A stretch of DNA of 64,000 nucleotides, from assembly GCA_963693285.1 (NCBI GenBank), contig OY848917.1:11718192-11782191 (forward strand), in the 5' to 3' direction. A program made the translations under genes and the position numbers. The first letter of the stretch is position 1. Each line of letters begins with the position of its first letter. The notes under the pieces were generated by a model. The model had not been told where the DNA came from, did no database searches, and saw nothing but the letters and a program-made list of their open reading frames with translations. This stretch comes from Xestospongia muta. Its lineage: Eukaryota; Porifera; Demospongiae; Haplosclerida; Petrosiidae. This document shows, piece after piece, positions 1-10,607 of this stretch.

Positions 1-2182
1 GTCAACTGGAACAACAAAAAATCATCAGTAGAAAACAAATGATGGAAAAAGAGTCTATTATCAGAGAACATGAAGGTAACACTAATATATTGTACATGTA
101 CATGTATTATAATAGGGACATATCATTGAGGTTATACTATTGACTGTTATAACTATTATATTTAATAGATAATATATCTTGACTAATTTTGTATTAATAG
201 AATGTAGACAAATGAAAGAAAAGGAAATACGAAATTTGATGAAGACAAAGGAAGGTAGATGTAAGATATAATGATGATTTGTTTTATGTCCTTTGTATAT
301 AGCTACTGAGAAGGAGTTATTACCAGTATCTGTTGAGAAACAAGGAGAGATAAAGACACTAAAAGAAAAAATAAGAACATTGACATTACAGCTAAGAGAG
401 AGAGACAAACATATTGAGGAGTTAAAGCAAAGCTTGAAAGGTAACTGATATTAGTAGACAATTGTTACTTTTCATTATATGACATTATTACTAAATTTAG
501 CATTTATCCAAAAGCCTTAGAAACCATTAACTGATGAAGGACTTCATACGTCTAGCCAATAGATTTGGTTCTTAGTTAGTCTCACTCATCTTTTCTTTGT
601 TACCCTAGTCCTGATCATCTCCTTGTAGCATTTAATACCACATAATAAAATTGTAAAACCACAAAATTTAGCCACCAATTTGCCTATGAAACCATATACC
701 TTATATGGTATTATAAGCTAAGGACTGGTTATAATAGATAGTACATGTTAGTGTATGAATATTCAACACTCCTCTTCTTTATACACTCCTAGCTACATAT
801 ATTATTCAAATTATATTGTCATTACTTATTGTAGAGTCTTCAATACATGAGTTAGGAGATGATGGAAAGCGTTCAACAGATGATAAAAAATCAGGTTATG
901 GTATGTTATGTTTTTATATTTCATAAAGTTACATTATAATAATGTATTATTAGTCTATACAGAAGCTGTTGTCAAACGTTCTTTCAACAAAGTATATCCT
1001 CAGGATTTAACTGTAAATGTTGGAGATGTTATCAAAGATGTCATTAAGGTATGGACACATCCTTTTTGTCCATCCATTCATTATGTCAACATTTTATTTA
1101 AAGATCATTTCTAATTATATTATATATTTTCATAGATTAGTGATGAATGGTGTGAGGGAACTCTGAATGACGTCTATGGGGAGTTCCCTATAATTATTAC
1201 AGAATTACAACTAGCTAAATCTGAATTATCTCATGATGATCCCAAATTAAGAGGTAATCCCTGTAATTTGTTCATTTGAACCTACATTTATAATGTTTTG
1301 TATATTACTGTTTGTAACAGTATATATTATACATGTATACTATATCTACTTACTAACTCTGTTTATAAAACAGGACATACTGGAAGAGTTGAGTGGAGAG
1401 ATGATATAGAGATTGTTTCGCTTATCTCACCAGCTATTGAACAATGTGAAGAGGTTGTTAGTACATTAATAAAAAAACAAGAAACCAAAGGAAATAGATG
1501 GCGTATTAATCTCAGATCATCATCTCCTGAAAGTGCTCTTGTAATTATTAGTAATCTCAGTAAGTGTCAAGTGATAACACTTGATATACACAGCACTCCA
1601 TTGGACACTATATGCATGTCAGCGTTATCAGCAGAGCTACAAACTACTAATAAAACAATGATAGGCCTATTTATTCGCTACTGTTCACTTACTGGTGGTA
1701 TCAAAGAAATCAGTGATCCTCTCTTTACCAATACTACTCTTAAGGTGTTAGTGTTGATTAACGTTACTATTACAGATGAAGATACCAGAGACTTGTCTAA
1801 AATGTTAAGTATTAATAAGACCTTGAAAACACTAGAACTCATCAACTGTCACATCACTGATAATGGTGTCCGATATATCTGTGAAAGACTTGTTAAAAAC
1901 CAAACACTGACTGAATTGAACATCAGACATAATCCTCAGATCACCTCAGCCAGTACCAGTACAATAGCTGAACTAATAAATACTACTAAATCATTAACAG
2001 AACTACGTCTCCATGGTACTTTACTGAACAATGATGATATCAAGACAATATGTACATCACTTGTCAAAAATACTACAATACAGACATTATACTTATCCGA
2101 ACAATATGAAGACTATTGTGAGAAGTTAGACATTTATCAAGTTATTAAAGACAGACTTAGCTTTTTGCCAGTATTTAAATAG
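1..2182 (+). CDS. Coiled coil-SH3-leucine-rich-repeat protein, 5' end outside window
   Basis: Seven exons can be read with consistent phase: 3-75, 201-254, 303-440, 835-900, 954-1048, 1136-1253 and 1374-2182 (stop). All introns are GT-AG, the shortest about 48 bases. About 450 residues are visible. Residues 1-90 are charged and heptad-like (KTLKEKIRTLTLQLRERDKH), so probably coiled coil. Residues about 111-160 form an SH3 domain: VNVGDVIKDVIK, then DEWCEGTLNDVYGEFP, matching the family pattern of GD-I, W-G-L and G-FP. Residues about 182-450 carry RNI-type leucine-rich repeats (NTTLKVLVLINVTITDED, NKTLKTLELINCHITDNG). An SH3 domain binds proline-rich partners and LRRs bind proteins, so an adaptor or scaffold role is likely. 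There is no signal peptide or membrane segment in view. The start lies upstream of the window. Domain calls are firm; function is inferred. Confidence 0.8.
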
Positions 2183-2290
2183 ATTGTTCTATACATTTAC
2201 CTTTAATTTAGGTTTAAGTTTCTGTTGATGTCTTTTTAGTATCAATGTCTTTTCATAAAATACAAACAAAGCAGTTTTCCTTGTGCACAT

Positions 2291-2295
2291 GTAGA
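2291..2295. repeat. Target-site duplication, left copy (GTAGA)
   Basis: The five bases GTAGA lie directly before the left LTR and recur directly after the right LTR at 6635-6639. Five-base duplications are usual for Ty3/gypsy integrases. The host sequence that was split is the 3' flank of the SH3-LRR gene. Confidence 0.85.
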
Positions 2296-2516
2296 TGTTG
2301 TAGCCACACACGCGATGAAAACAACTTTTTTACAGAACATTTTGATATAATTGAACTAACAACACTATAACAAACTATAATGAACCACAACAAACTAAAA
2401 CTAAAAAGGTTTTACAACACTATATATATACATACATACAAGTTTTCACCAGAAATTAAGTAAATAAGGCCTAACAGAAACAATAACTCAAAATGAATAT
2501 GTATACAGTTACTACA
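2296..2516 (-). repeat. 3' LTR of the Ty3/gypsy element
   Basis: Begins TGTTGTAG and ends ACTACA on the plus strand, so it has the TG...CA termini. It aligns along its length with 6420-6634. It carries a short AT/ACAT expansion near 2419-2441 absent from the other LTR, and lacks one copy of the small repeat CGAACTATAA found there. Confidence 0.9.
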
Positions 2517-2525
2517 CCCTCCCCC
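2517..2525 (-). other. Polypurine tract of the Ty3/gypsy element
   Basis: On the minus strand the nine bases read GGGGGAGGG and abut the 3' LTR exactly. This is the expected place and composition for the plus-strand DNA primer of an LTR retroelement. Confidence 0.75.
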
Positions 2526-2720
2526 ATCTAGCTAAGAAATGTATGGACCATATCTCTCAACAGCTCTACGAACTCGAGAGTAATGACATACTGGATGAGA
2601 TTGAGCAGGTGGAGAGTTGGTAGATAAAGTAGTTGTAGGAGTAAATGTATTACTATCAATAGATGATGGAAAAGTCCAATTATCCTAATTATTATGAGTA
2701 ACAGCATCTTCATTTGAGTG

Positions 2721-3968
2721 TCAATAACGTGTACGTAACAGATCAATATGACGACGTAGAATTAAGTTTGATGACGTTTTAACTTTATAGGAGACTGGAC
2801 CTGTCACTTGAACTATTTCATCAGGCAACCATATTTTTGTTCCATGATAGTTGCAGGCAAAGACTTTGTCACCAACACTGAAAGTGCGGGATGGTTTTCT
2901 TGATGAACTAGAGGATAGTTTAGTAGTCACTTTACGAGACACATCAGGATGCATCAAATCCAATGTTGTTCGTAACTTCCTTCCCATCAGGAGTTCTGCA
3001 GGTGACAGTTCTGTAGTGGAATGAGGTGTCACCCGATAACAAGCTAAAAATGTGAATAAACGAGTTTTGACATTGCCTTCTAGTTTCTTTAAAGATGACT
3101 TAAATGTTTAAACTGCACGTTCTGTGAGACCATTGGAACTTGGATGGTATGGTGAAGTACGTATATGATGAATACCACATTGTTTCATATAGTCCTTAAA
3201 TTCATGGCTAATGAAAGCTGGTCTTTTGTCAGAAATAATTTGTTGTAGCTTTTAAATAGTAACTTCAGATGAGGTTGAATTAACAATATGAACTTCGAGC
3301 CACTTTGAATAAGCGTCGATTAGTATGAAAAAATCTTTACCTAGAAATGGTCCTGCATGGTCAATATGAAGACAAGACCATGGTTTCTATGGAAATTCCC
3401 AAAAGTGAAGAGGTGCTTTTGCTAGCACTGGACGATTTGATTGACAGGTAAAACAGCCTTGAACTTTTCGTTGAATATCTGATTCAATACCTGGCCACCA
3501 TACGTAAGAGCAAGCTAACATTTTCATTTTAGTAATCCCTACATGGGTTTCATGAAGTTGATTTAGAACAATGTCCTGTCCTGCTGCAGGGATAATGACA
3601 CGACAACTTAATAATACACATCCATCTAAAACACTCAATTCTGTGTGCCTTGTATGAAATGGAAGGATATCAGCTGTTGGGTAGGTAATATTCCAGCCAC
3701 ATTGAACTAATTTTCTGACACGAAACAATAGAGGATCCTTGTCTGTCCAGACTTTTATTTGAGATGCTGTAACAATGGCCTGGTCTAAATGATTGAGTAG
3801 ATGACAAAGGTCACCTGGTAGGGGAACTTGAGAATCATTGAGAGTAGTTTCAAGAGGTAATCTACTGAGAGTATCAGCTGTGGACATACCTTTTCTTGGT
3901 TTGTACTTAATTGTGTACTGATATGCAGCAAGGGTGAGTGCCCAATGTTGAATTCTTGCTGAGACCAA
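2721..3968 (-). pseudogene. RNase H end and integrase of the Ty3/gypsy element, broken
   Basis: The open stretch 3968-3387 starts with the tail of RNase H (YTIKYKPRKGMSTADTLSRL) and runs into the integrase zinc-binding HHCC domain: HETHVG, CSYVWWPGIESDIQ, then CFTC. The catalytic core follows between about 3390 and 3040, but stops interrupt it (for example near 3250). The C-terminal part is open again at 3032-2721, with the family motif SPAELLMGRKLRTTLD followed by a chromatin-interaction-like segment (VGDKVFACNYHG, then TGPVSYKVKT). The enzyme would insert the element DNA into the host genome. Decayed. Confidence 0.8.
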
Positions 3969-5240
3969 TGGAAGGGTTTGGTGAAATTCCCCTAAAAGTC
4001 ATTCTAATGGTTTGTGGTCCGAGTATAATGTGAAATGCTTTGACAGCGTAGATGATAGGTAAAGCTTCTTTTTCTAGTTGAGAGTAGTTACATTCTGCTG
4101 GAGTGAGAGTACGAGAGGCAAATGCTATTGTTTTTTCTGAATTGTCTGGCATCTTATGAGCCAGTACAGATCCAACTCCATATGGAGAAGCATCAGCATG
4201 TACTAATAATGGTTTCGTACTGTCAAAATGAACTAACAGTGCATCTGATTGTAGGAGTTCTTTGACTTTGTCAAAAGCAATTTGTTGGTTCTGAGTCCAA
4301 TTCCACTTAGTACCTTTACATAGCAGTATATGAAGTGGGGACAATGTAGATAAGTTTGGCAGAAATTTGTGATAATAGTTGACTAGACCTAGAAAAGCTC
4401 TTAGTTCTGTGATATTGGTAGGAATAGGTGCTTTCTGGATTGCCTGAACTTTAGCGAGTGATGGATGTAAACCTGTCCTGTCAATTATGTGACCTAAATA
4501 CTCCACTGAAGTGGTGGCAAAGGTGCATTTGGATCGTTTCAGGATAATTCCAACTGATGATAGGCGAGACAAAACTTGTTCTAGTTTTTGCATGTGATCT
4601 GCTTCACTAATACCAGAAACTAGAATGTCGTCTATGTAAACACAGACATTTGGAAGGCCCGGGAGGAGGTTCTCCATGAGACGTTGAAAAATACTAGGAG
4701 CTGTTGAAATCCCAAACAGTAAATGCTCAAACCGAAATAGACCTTTATGAGTATTGATGGTAGTGAACTTTTTGGAATCTGGATCTAGAGGTAACTGTTG
4801 ATATACTTGACTGAGATCTAATTTAGAAAACAACTTTCCTCCTTGTAATGCAGCAAAAACATCTTCGATTCAAAGTAATGGATAATCATCTGGAGTGAGA
4901 ACTTCGTTGACAGTGACTTTATAATCACCACAGAGATGCATTGAGCCATCTCGTTTCATAATAGGAACAATAGGTGCTGCCCATTCAGAATGTTGAACTG
5001 GAGTAATGATACCTAAATCTTGCAATCGTCTGACTTCGACTTCTATCTTATCCTTTAGTCAATAGGGAACTGGTCTGGCTCTGAAAAATTTAGGTGTAGC
5101 CTCTGTATTGACGTACAATTTAGCAGTGGCGTCTTGTAACAAACCTAGAGAATCAGAAAACAAAGAATTATATTTATTAATGAGAGGAGATAATGACTGT
5201 TCCTGAAGTGAGTAGATAGAGTTCCATTCTATCTTGATCT
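3900..5240 (-). pseudogene. Reverse transcriptase-RNase H of the Ty3/gypsy element, broken upstream
   Basis: Residues read from 4833 down show RT palm motifs: SKLDLSQVYQQLPLDP, LLFGISTAPSIFQRLM, and the catalytic VYIDDILVSG at about 4644-4615. The thumb and connection follow (VEYLGHIIDRTGLHPS, LRAFLGLVNYYHKFLP). The RNase H domain then has VHADASPYGVGSVLAH and AFASRTLTPAECNYSQLEKE. The N-terminal part of the RT lies upstream, 4840-5240, and holds in-frame stops (near 4868 and 5060), so the methionine at 4833 is internal and not a true start. The frame also breaks near 3990, before the end of RNase H. Confidence 0.85.
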
Positions 5241-5247
5241 TTTCTAA

Positions 5248-5481
5248 CTAATTTCTCCCGAATAAACTTGGTCCATGGCCTTGTACTACTACTAATGGAA
5301 GTGTCTGTGACTGACTTTTATAACCCACTTGAACGTTGTAGGTTTCCATGATATGAAGATTGTCACCTGAATAAGTGGTGAGTGTAATGCTTGTCGATTG
5401 TAACTTGTCTGTTGGACTTGCTATGGCCCGAAAGGTTTGTTCACTAATGATTGAAAGTGAGGCACCAGAGTCTACCTCCAT
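5248..5481 (-). pseudogene. Retroviral-type aspartic protease domain of the Ty3/gypsy element
   Basis: The open stretch reads MEVDSGASLSIISEQTF at its start; D-S-G-A at 5472-5461 is the active-site motif of retropepsins. Downstream LPLVVVQGHGPSLFGRN fits the end of a retropepsin fold before the linker to the RT. It lies between gag zinc knuckles and the RT, as expected. It would cleave the polyprotein as a homodimer. The neighbouring frame does not stay open on either side. Confidence 0.8.
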
Positions 5482-5699
5482 TAAAATATCTGTTCCGTTG
5501 ACATTAACTGGAATAACAATAGGTTTGACTTTCCCAGGTAAAGTAAATAGGCTGCAAGTGTGTTCCAGCCCATTTGAAGTGGTAGGAGGGTCAGAGGTTT
5601 CAGAGATATGGGAAGGGGCACGGTCTGTGGTTAAGGTGTGGTATTAACTTTCTTTGAGGATCTAACAGAAGATCTGTCTTGAGGTTTGAAAGTCCCACC

Positions 5700-6398
5700 A
5701 GGAGGATGTCTTGGGGGTTGTCTATTTTTACTCGTGCAGACTTTACCAATATGTCCAATCTTGCCACAGGCTCTGCATTCTGCCGTCTGAAAACTGCATC
5801 ATTAGCTAAATGATTACCTCCACAGCGGTAACAGCTAACATGGCGTCTGAATGTAGTACTAGGTGGTCATTTGCTGTGCAGGTGTTGAACTACAGTATTG
5901 TTGTGGGTGGACGACACTTTTAGTAGATCAGCAGCATCTTTAGCAGCAACTTCGCCTGACTGAGCAACCTCGAAGGCCTTATCATAAGTTAGTTTTGATT
6001 CTCGAAGTAAACGATTTTGTATGCGGATGTCGTTAACACCACACACTAGACGATCTCTGATTATTTGAGTTCTGCCACATATATAGCTACTGATTCGGTA
6101 TCTTTTCTTGTCCTCATGTTAAATTTGAAACGTTACATAATGACTGAGGAGTAGGGTTGAAGTGATTTTTAAGCAGGTCTACGAGGTCCGCATATGATTT
6201 ACTATCTGGCGTATTGGGTTGTAGCAAGTTCTTGAGTAACTGGAAGGTCGAGGGACCGCACACTGTAAGTGAAATGGCTTTCTTCTTAGCCTGATCCTGA
6301 ACATCATTTGCTATGAAGTAGTACTCTAATCTTTCGGTATAGGACGACCAACTTTCTTGGCTTGGGATGAATTGAGAAATTTTTCCGTGAACTGACAT
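5700..6398 (-). pseudogene. Gag-like protein with CCHC zinc knuckles, frameshifted
   Basis: A capsid-like N-terminal part begins at 6398 (MSVHGKISQF) and runs to a stop at 6114. It has the usual Ty3 gag run of FIANDV, KKKAISLTVCG and LLQPNTPDSKSYADLVDLL. The sequence continues in other frames to two zinc knuckles: CYRCGGNH at about 5845-5815 and CRACGKIGHIGKVC at about 5780-5735. The two knuckles are out of frame with each other, showing at least one small deletion. Such proteins pack the element RNA. This copy is dead. Confidence 0.75.
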
Positions 6399-6405
6399 GA
6401 CTTTA

Positions 6406-6417
6406 CCCTCTTCGCCA
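6406..6417 (-). other. Putative tRNA primer-binding site
   Basis: Just inside the 5' LTR, two bases after its end, the minus strand reads TGGCGAAGAGGG. It starts with TGG, the complement of a tRNA CCA end, at the expected place. The tRNA partner was not identified. Confidence 0.5.
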
Positions 6418-6419
6418 AA

Positions 6420-6634
6420 TGTTGTAGCCGCGCACGCGATGAAAACAACTTTTTACAGAACTTTTTGATAACAGAACTAATTGAACTAACAACACTATAA
6501 CGAACTATAACGAACTATAACGAACCACAACGAACTAAAACAAAAAGGTTTTACAATAAGGTTTCACCGGAAATTAAGTAAATAAGGCCTAACAGAAATA
6601 ATAACTCAAAATGAATATGTATACAGTTACAACA
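6420..6634 (-). repeat. 5' LTR of the Ty3/gypsy element
   Basis: Plus-strand ends are TGTTGTAG and ACAACA. It matches 2296-2516 apart from scattered changes. It keeps CpG at several places where the other LTR has CA or TG (for example GCCGCG against GCCACA, CACCGG against CACCAG). It has three CGAACTATAA-like units against two in the other LTR. Confidence 0.9.
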
Positions 6635-6639
6635 GTAGA
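6635..6639. repeat. Target-site duplication, right copy (GTAGA)
   Basis: Identical to 2291-2295 and directly after the right LTR. Confidence 0.85.
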
Positions 6640-7090
6640 GATATTAAAGTGTGGCTTACCAATTATAGTGGGTGTAGTCAATCGACTACTGAGAAATACC
6701 ACTTAATTTGAAATAGTAAGGTGACTTGTTCTGGTCATGCACTTCATTCAACCTCTTTATCAAAGAATAAATATTGACATGTAAACAAATACATTTATTA
6801 CTGTAATTGAACAGTTATAATGTCCATACTAGTGCTTTATAATTTATTAGATTCATTCCCATATGCAGAAGTCTGGGATTCAGACTATTACATACAAAAT
6901 ACAATATGTTATTATAAAAATAACAATTAGTACATGTAAATAATATCATATAATATTATGTTGAATTTTCAAGGATTTAAAAGTTAACCAGTTAAATCTC
7001 TTTTATAAACCTTACTCTTTTTCTCTACCTAGTAGCTTATTCATCAGAGAAAGCTTATTAACACTAAGTTAAAGTAACATTCAATTATAG
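6640..7090. other. AT-rich spacer
   Basis: I see no reading frame, repeat copy or motif here that I can support. It is the flank between the LTR element and the SH3 pseudogene exon. Confidence 0.5.
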
Positions 7091-8564
7091 AGCTAAGAAT
7101 GAAGATGAATTATCACTGATGTTAGGTGATATTGTAAAGATTTTTGAATATGATGAATAGTGTAGATAAATTCACAAGAAAAGAGTATTCCCCTGTAATT
7201 TTGTAGAGCCATTTGTAGATGAAGAAGAGCTAGTACCTTTACCTGATACTAATTCACCTCCTACACTTAGCAAGTCCAGTAAGTCAAACAATTGAGGGAC
7301 TCTATGAATTATTAACTCATGTGGACTCCTGTCATTATACATTTCTTGTAATGTTTAGTGCATTTCATGCTGTGTATAACTACACACAAAACTAATGAAA
7401 GTGCACATGTGTTGTTTATGTTACAGTTGTTCTCTCATTGGCATTTTAAGAGCACATGTGTCTGTTCTCATATCTTAAATTTTAATGACCATTGTTAGAT
7501 AAATATGCTTCCTTATTCCTTCACATATTGATATGCATTGTATAGTATATATTGCTCATAGTAACTCTGTTTATAAACAGGAAGCACAGAGTATCTTGAT
7601 AATTGGTCTACAGGTAACAATGAAATGCTAAACAGAGGTATGACATAAATATAACAAAGTTGGTTGATAGTTGAAAAAAACATGATCAGTATTTAATGTA
7701 ACAAATACTGCCACATTATTTTCACCATATCTATGTATGTATATATGTTATTATTGTATTTGACATTATATATTATTAGTTATTAACTCTATAGGAGACA
7801 TTGGGGGTGTTAAGTAGAATGATTACAACAACATTGTATGTCTCACTTCACCGACAATGGAACAATGTGAAAATGTTATGAATAGATTAATGGAAAGCAA
7901 AAATACAGGAGAAGAATGGAGTTTTTACCTGTCTACATCAACTCCTGAAAATATTCCAGCTATTATTAACAATCCCAACTTGTGTGCAGTGTGGTGACTT
8001 GATATATCACACACTCCACTAGAGAGTAAGTGTATATCCACATTGTTTGAAATACTGACTAGAAATAAAACAATAACAATCTTGCAGCTTGTCTCCACTC
8101 AACTTACTGGTGGTATGAAACAAGTCAGTGATGCTCTCTTTACTAACACAACACTTCAAGAATTATGGTTGTTTAATGTTTTTGTACCAGATGAAAATAC
8201 TACTCCTTTGTGTAATATGTTAAGTAGTAATAACACATTGAGAGTACTACAACTCTCCAACTGTGAAGTGATCTGATAATTACCACTGATGTTCAATATA
8301 ATCAATATTTGGTTTCTAGTGAGCCCTTCACAGATATATCAGATACCATTATCAGTGACTTCAATTAGTACCAGTACAATAGTTAAATTGATAAACTGTA
8401 CAAAATCATTGATAAACTTGGACAGTACTTCACTGAAGTATGATAACGTGAAGATAACTGAACTAGCTAACAATACCATAATACATAGACTTGTATTAAC
8501 ACCACAAATCAAGAGGACTTTGACATATTCAGCAGACTTTCAAATTAGTAACATCTATAAATGA
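7091..8564 (+). pseudogene. Degraded paralogue of the SH3-LRR gene
   Basis: Pieces match the gene at 1-2182 in the same order. An SH3 exon at 7091-7278 reads NEDELSLMLGDIVKIFEYDE, meets TAG at 7158-7160 and TAA at 7167-7169, then resumes with KRVFPCNFVEPFVDEEELV; splice signals AG and GTAAGT still bound it. A small exon may lie at 7581-7613. From about 7797 the LRR region follows (IVCLTSPTMEQCENVMNRLM, matching LISPAIEQCEEVVSTLI). A TAG stands where the intact gene has the tryptophan of GRVEW, a TGA lies near 7996, and the LRRs run on as MKQVSDALFTNTTLQELWLF until another stop near 8274. A third piece, 8289-8564, covers the C-terminal LRRs in another frame. Several lesions make this a pseudogene. 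Confidence 0.8.
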
Positions 8565-8945
8565 AAATGACATTTATAAATGAGACAAGCAACTTAATTT
8601 TTAACTTACTCAGACTTGATGCCATAGTCAATATTTCTTTGAAAGTCAAAGAAGGGTGTGGCTGCAAAACTAAAAAGGTATTACTCCTAATACTATAAAC
8701 TGCACTTAGTTCTAGGTATTGTAACAGCCTTTTGCCTTCTACAATATTCATGGACCTTATATCCTCTGCAATGAATCTGCCATAAATTCAAAAGTCTCAA
8801 GTCTCCTATTTTGTGAACATTCTTGTTCCTTTGTAAACTCCTACTACTCTCTTTTTTGTATAGTTTATCTGAAAGTTTAAATCTGAGTGGGTTTCACTAT
8901 GAGATGGTGTTTGAGTTTAGTTATTCCTTCACAGCGGAGGAATAA
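8565..8945. other. Spacer without recognisable gene
   Basis: AT-rich. One 68-codon minus frame (8751-8545) lacks any motif I recognise and overlaps the end of the LRR pseudogene, so I do not call it. Confidence 0.4.
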
Positions 8946-9766
8946 CTAAATAACGTTTAGGAACACAGTGTGGATTTCATTTTCAATGGCACAACCTTTT
9001 AAAATTTTCTCACATGTCTTACTGTTACCACAGAATACTACAAATGATACTGATACTAAACCAACACTTAACAGTTGCCTTGAATTTGACTCTTTGTAAG
9101 TTTGTACATTCACATAAGCCATAAACATGACATTAAAAAAAAAAGATATCTCTAGACAAGCCAAAGTTAAAAGGCGATATATTCCTTTTAAAAGGAAGTA
9201 CAATGATATAATAACAAATAAAAGAGATGTTAACACATCCAAACTTATAGTAATCTCAGTATCTAGAGACACAACTAGTGCTAATATAACATGAACAAGT
9301 AGTAAAAATCCAGTCCAAAAACGACACTTGTCCTTATATGGACCTCCATATACATCTAAGAAGGCTTCATATACTTTTGGCAGCAACACGTGTATTTTGA
9401 TAAAGGTCCTTCAAATAATGGTATAGCAAGAAGATAGAAAGTGTATGGAACAATTAGTAAAATGAGTACAGCCATCGAGAACAGGAACAATGATAGATGA
9501 CAACACCTCCTACATATTGGACATTAGCATCCACCTCAATAATGTCACATTATTATTACCATTACACTGAATATTGATGAAATAAAGAGCTTTAAAGACA
9601 GTACGTATCAATTTGAGAGAGAAGGATCATAGTGGCTAGTAATGGAATTACTTGTCTTCCCACAAGTTGAACCACTTTGTTAGAATATCATGACAATATT
9701 ACAATGAGTATTAGTAGAAACCAAACATAGGCTGGAAAAATAAACTGTAGCCATGCCTTACATAAT
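8946..9766 (-). pseudogene. C-terminal membrane fragment of the beta-helix receptor family
   Basis: The minus strand closely matches the membrane part of the intact gene at 21621-25475 (its bases about 21840-22600). Shared text includes YGGPYKDKCRFWTGFLLLV, TSLLFVIIS and MAYVNVQTYKESNSRQLLSV. The frame is open at 9389-8946 and broken above that. The intact gene's acidic C-terminus is missing; the tail here is unrelated (from NSKTCEKILKGC). At about 9766 the match jumps from the membrane region straight into sequence that lies upstream of the intact gene's start, so the ectodomain of more than 800 codons has been deleted. Not functional. Confidence 0.85.
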
Positions 9767-10035
9767 TTAAGTTGTATTTCTGCAGCCTTTTATAAACTGG
9801 AAATACTATATGTTGACATCACTTCCTGTGAAAACCATAGCAACTCATATAGTTTGTCATAAAATGGATGTAAGTGAGCTATTTCAGGTAACCACTTTGT
9901 AACTTACAGAAATAGATGTTGTTACCATAACTTTATGATTAGTCATAACTAAACAATGAATTGTTTACTAGTAGCTATAATAGTTTCATAAGAATTCTAG
10001 TAACCAAAATTAATGAACTGTGTCCAATTATTTTA
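9766..10035. repeat. Copy of the 5' flank of the beta-helix receptor gene
   Basis: Begins AATTTAAGTTGTATTTCTGC and continues with CTTTTATAAACTGGAAATAC and TGTTGACATCACTTCCTG. The same flank recurs at about 20565-20900 and 25772-26030/26376-26420, each time upstream of a copy of the family. It ends with the shared text TTCATAAGAATTCTAGTAAC near 10000. It may hold the family promoter: a TATA-like TTTATAAA and an ETS-like ACTTCCT are present, but this is inference. Confidence 0.7.
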
Positions 10036-10160
10036 GGAATATTGTTACAATATATTGTTTTACTCTTCGTTATTAATAAGCTTCACAAGATAATCAACTA
10101 TTACTATTGTGTTAGTAGATATACAACAATTGATTACCAGTTCACTGTATGCATTTACAT
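10036..10160. repeat. Dispersed repeat, second copy inverted at 57448-57570
   Basis: The stretch with CTTCACAAGATAATCAACT and CCAGTTCACTGTATG is found in reverse complement at 57448-57570. Both give similar short open frames on the matching strand, but there is no start context or domain, so I treat it as a repeat and not a gene. Confidence 0.6.
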
Positions 10161-10189
10161 TAGTGTCTTATAAAAGACATGTGGATGAA

Positions 10190-10500
10190 AATATAATTTA
10201 TATATAAACTTGTAGCCAATATAAGTATGACCATCATTGCCTAAGCAATAGCCAGTCTGAAATGCACACTGATAACTAGCAACACTGTTATGACAACTTT
10301 GAGTATATCTTATTAGATTAAAAGAACATTCATCTATGTATATTGTAAAGTAAAATATGCTCAGAATAAATAATAATGGTAAATTTACTTGAATAGAATA
10401 TACTTTGTATTGATGATATCCAGGTTGACAGGTACATTGGAAAATACCCTCAGTATTTGCACATATTTGTTGACAACCTCCATTTCAATCTCACTTGTCA
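10190..10500 (-). pseudogene. Two decayed EGF-like exons
   Basis: On the minus strand about 10500-10400 reads NGGCQQICANTEGIFQC, then TCQPGYHQYK, the core of an EGF domain, followed by a possible donor GTATAT. After an acceptor TACATAG at 10334-10340, a second exon from 10333 reads DECSF (first D from a split codon), then CHNSVASYQCAFQTGY and LGNDGHTY. The DEC start is typical of calcium-binding EGF modules. Two expected cysteines are replaced (F in CAF, Y in HTY), each explicable by one base change in TGT, and a stop lies upstream of the first module. I read this as the remnant of an EGF-containing extracellular protein, not as an active gene. Confidence 0.55.
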
Positions 10501-10607
10501 CGCCTCTTAAATAATATTAATATCATGAACTTTGTTTAAAACAAAATACAACTAGTTCACAATTATCTGATTTTGAACTCAGAAAGATTAATCAATCACT
10601 AAAAATT

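Larger units (their letters stand above)
2296..6634 (-). mobile_element. Ty3/gypsy LTR retrotransposon, complete ends, decayed frames
   Basis: A 4.34-kb element reads on the minus strand: 5' LTR 6420-6634, primer-binding region, gag with zinc knuckles, protease, reverse transcriptase, RNase H, integrase, polypurine tract, 3' LTR 2296-2516. The order RT-RNase H-integrase places it in Ty3/gypsy, not Ty1/copia. Target duplications GTAGA flank both ends. No env-like frame is visible. Stops and frameshifts break gag, the region before the RT and the integrase core, so this copy cannot encode its own proteins. It landed just 3' of the SH3-LRR gene. Confidence 0.9.

Noticed and set aside
82..408. 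108-codon minus-strand frame
   Set aside because: It lies opposite the coiled-coil exons and two introns of the SH3-LRR gene, whose splice phases agree on the plus strand.
10036..10160. Possible small membrane protein shared with 57448-57570
   Set aside because: The similarity is at DNA level between two repeat copies; neither has a start or stop context beyond the repeat.
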